Under the pieces are notes generated by a model. It saw only the letters and a program-made list of their open reading frames with translations, was not told the DNA's origin and did not search any database. Made by a program: the position numbers and the translations under genes. Shown in pieces: positions 62,801-64,000 of a DNA stretch of 64,000 bases (position 1 is its first letter; the number at the start of each line of letters is the position of its first letter). The stretch is from Spirosoma validum (GTDB taxonomy: Bacteria > Bacteroidota > Bacteroidia > Cytophagales > Spirosomataceae): positions 186,001 to 250,000 of the forward strand of contig NZ_JACXAA010000001.1 in the NCBI RefSeq assembly GCF_014699035.1, in the 5' to 3' direction.

Positions 62801-64000
62801 TTACTGCTTCACCACCCGTTTTCGAAATACCTGCTCACCGATTCGGATTTCTACGAAGTAAACCCCGGCGGGTGAGGATTTTAGGTCGAGCGGTTGCTGG
62901 AAAAGATCCGCAGTTTTCTGGTGTTTCTGCTGAATCAGCTCAATGCCGTTTACGTTACGGACACCCAGCGTCAGTGCTCCCCGTTGCGAACCACTAAATG
63001 ACACCATCATCTGCCCATCGCTGGGGTTGGGCGTCACCTGTAAAGCCTGCTCCGCCAAGGGCGTTGTGGACGTAACAGTACCCGCCCGGACATTCACCGT
63101 CACAACTGCCGTTGTGCTGCATAAATCGAGCCCTGAACCGGCGACGGTATACGATGTGGTCTGGGTTGGCTGGACGACTACCTGTGCACCCAGAGTTGTA
63201 TTTAGTCCGGCACCGGCCCAGGTAAAGATACTTGCTCCTCTCGCGTTCAGGGTTACGGTCTGGCCCGGATCGATAAAGATAGCCGAAGAAGCCACCTGCA
63301 CCGACGCTTTTTGACCCACTCGGGCAGCTATGTTGTGCGCTACGTTTACGCCTAAGCTGTCGGCATACCGAAGCCAGTTGCCCTGTTGATTTTGCCGCCA
63401 GGATGTCGCCAGAAGCGATTCTCCATTGCGAGTCGTTACCAGCGCAACCGTATCGCCTGCTACGTAGGGTAACGTAATGCCGATGTGGAACGGTAGACTG
63501 TTGACCGGAATATTCCGATCGAAGGTAACGGTGGTCGCCCGATTGTTAGCGACGTCGTTAAGAATATCGCGTAGTGGAACGTCTTTCTGCGTTAGAATGG
63601 CCCCCGGTCCGTTCTGAAAACCCCGCCCATTCCATACCGTTACGGTCACTACCGCTTCCGTAGCCGTTCCTCTGGCGGCTTTCGCGACGCCAAACTTTAA
63701 TGAAGCCCCCGCTAAGTTCGTGTAGCCCAGCTTGTTTTGAAAAAATTCGGATACAGCCTGCGATCTACGACTGTTTTGCCCAGCCAGATAGCCCGTTCCA
63801 TTGGCTTCTCTAATTACGGTAGGCGTACCATTGAAGTTCGTCATATCACTACAGAGACCCGCATTGAGCACTTCAACGTAGGCAGTGCGTACCAAGGGGT
63901 CAGACTGGCCAATAGCATTCGAGGTAACTAGTGTGACTTTGAAGGTACCAGGCTGGCTATACGTAACCGTGGGGTTTTGTTCGGTTGATGTAGACGGTGT
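62801..64000 (-). CDS. T9SS-sorted surface protein, 5' end outside the window
   Basis: The frame stays open from 62801 to the window edge, so the start lies beyond 64000. At least 399 residues are visible. The first visible residues (NPTVTYSQPGTFKVTLVTSNAIG) look like a PKD domain, followed by an adhesion-like beta domain, an Ig-like segment (FIDPGQTVTLNARGASIFTW), and the type IX secretion C-terminal domain (VTPNPSDGQMMVSFSG, PAGVYFVEIRIGEQVFRKRVVKQ). It is expected at the cell surface or released. Confidence 0.88.
   Translation of the reverse strand, partial: TPSTSTEQNPTVTYSQPGTFKVTLVTSNAIGQSDPLVRTAYVEVLNAGLCSDMTNFNGTPTVIREANGTGYLAGQNSRRSQAVSEFFQNKLGYTNLAGASLKFGVAKAARGTATEAVVTVTVWNGRGFQNGPGAILTQKDVPLRDILNDVANNRATTVTFDRNIPVNSLPFHIGITLPYVAGDTVALVTTRNGESLLATSWRQNQQGNWLRYADSLGVNVAHNIAARVGQKASVQVASSAIFIDPGQTVTLNARGASIFTWAGAGLNTTLGAQVVVQPTQTTSYTVAGSGLDLCSTTAVVTVNVRAGTVTSTTPLAEQALQVTPNPSDGQMMVSFSGSQRGALTLGVRNVNGIELIQQKHQKTADLFQQPLDLKSSPAGVYFVEIRIGEQVFRKRVVKQ

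Overview
The window looks like a chromosomal segment of a Bacteroidota bacterium of the order Cytophagales, most likely Spirosoma or a close relative. The evidence is a TonB-dependent receptor, a type IX secretion sorting domain, GH97, DUF4468 and Wzi-family proteins, Bacteroidota-type promoters (TTTG, about 20 bp, TAnnTTTG; clearest before aspS) and an absence of Shine-Dalgarno sequences. Base composition is near 50% GC. I see no rRNA, tRNA, CRISPR array or intact insertion sequence. Genes are cut by both window ends: a secreted repeat protein at the left and a T9SS-sorted protein at the right.

Left part (1-12.5 kb): two secreted proteins (ends 2461 and 6134) share a C-terminal domain of about 140 residues that I cannot name; one of them is a seven-repeat beta-propeller. 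A TetR regulator, a small secreted protein, gamma-glutamyltransferase, a MacB/FtsX-type permease and GlgE follow. GlgE carries an in-frame copy of a G-rich dispersed repeat.

Envelope locus (12.5-22 kb): a minus-strand cluster holds an outer-membrane beta-barrel, a FecA-like TonB receptor, and a duplicated two-gene module (beta-barrel plus vanadium haloperoxidase/PAP2-like lipoprotein). In one copy of the enzyme three active-site positions have changed. moaA lies next to it.

Amino-sugar locus (24-32.6 kb, minus strand): two Tat-exported Gfo/Idh/MocA oxidoreductases, nagB, nagA, a FucP/NagP-type transporter, a secreted ChbG-type deacetylase and a Wzi-like protein are closely spaced and look co-transcribed. 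A heparan-N-sulfatase-like sulfatase (41.5-43 kb) and a GH3/beta-lactamase-fold fusion (54-57 kb) would fit the same sugar economy.

Middle (32.7-45.7 kb): polysaccharide deacetylase, DUF4239 protein, HNH nuclease, M20 amidohydrolase, a relative of cyanobacterial acyl-ACP reductase that lacks the catalytic cysteine, aspS, the sulfatase, GalU, and a kinase closely resembling plant glucuronokinase placed directly beside galU.

Phage-like module (45.8-48.4 kb): a XRE regulator diverges from an unknown protein, a RecE-like PD-(D/E)XK nuclease and a small acidic protein. G-rich inverted repeats border and separate these genes. This is the best candidate for an undescribed system.

Right part (48.5-64 kb): pentapeptide-like repeat protein, AsmA/DUF748-like protein with a very basic tail, an ECF sigma/anti-sigma/porin cluster, OmpA proteins, a GH3-dinB-GH97-DUF4468 run, endonuclease III and a T9SS protein. 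Long, nearly perfect palindromes of several families sit in many intergenic spaces, often exactly between stop codons.
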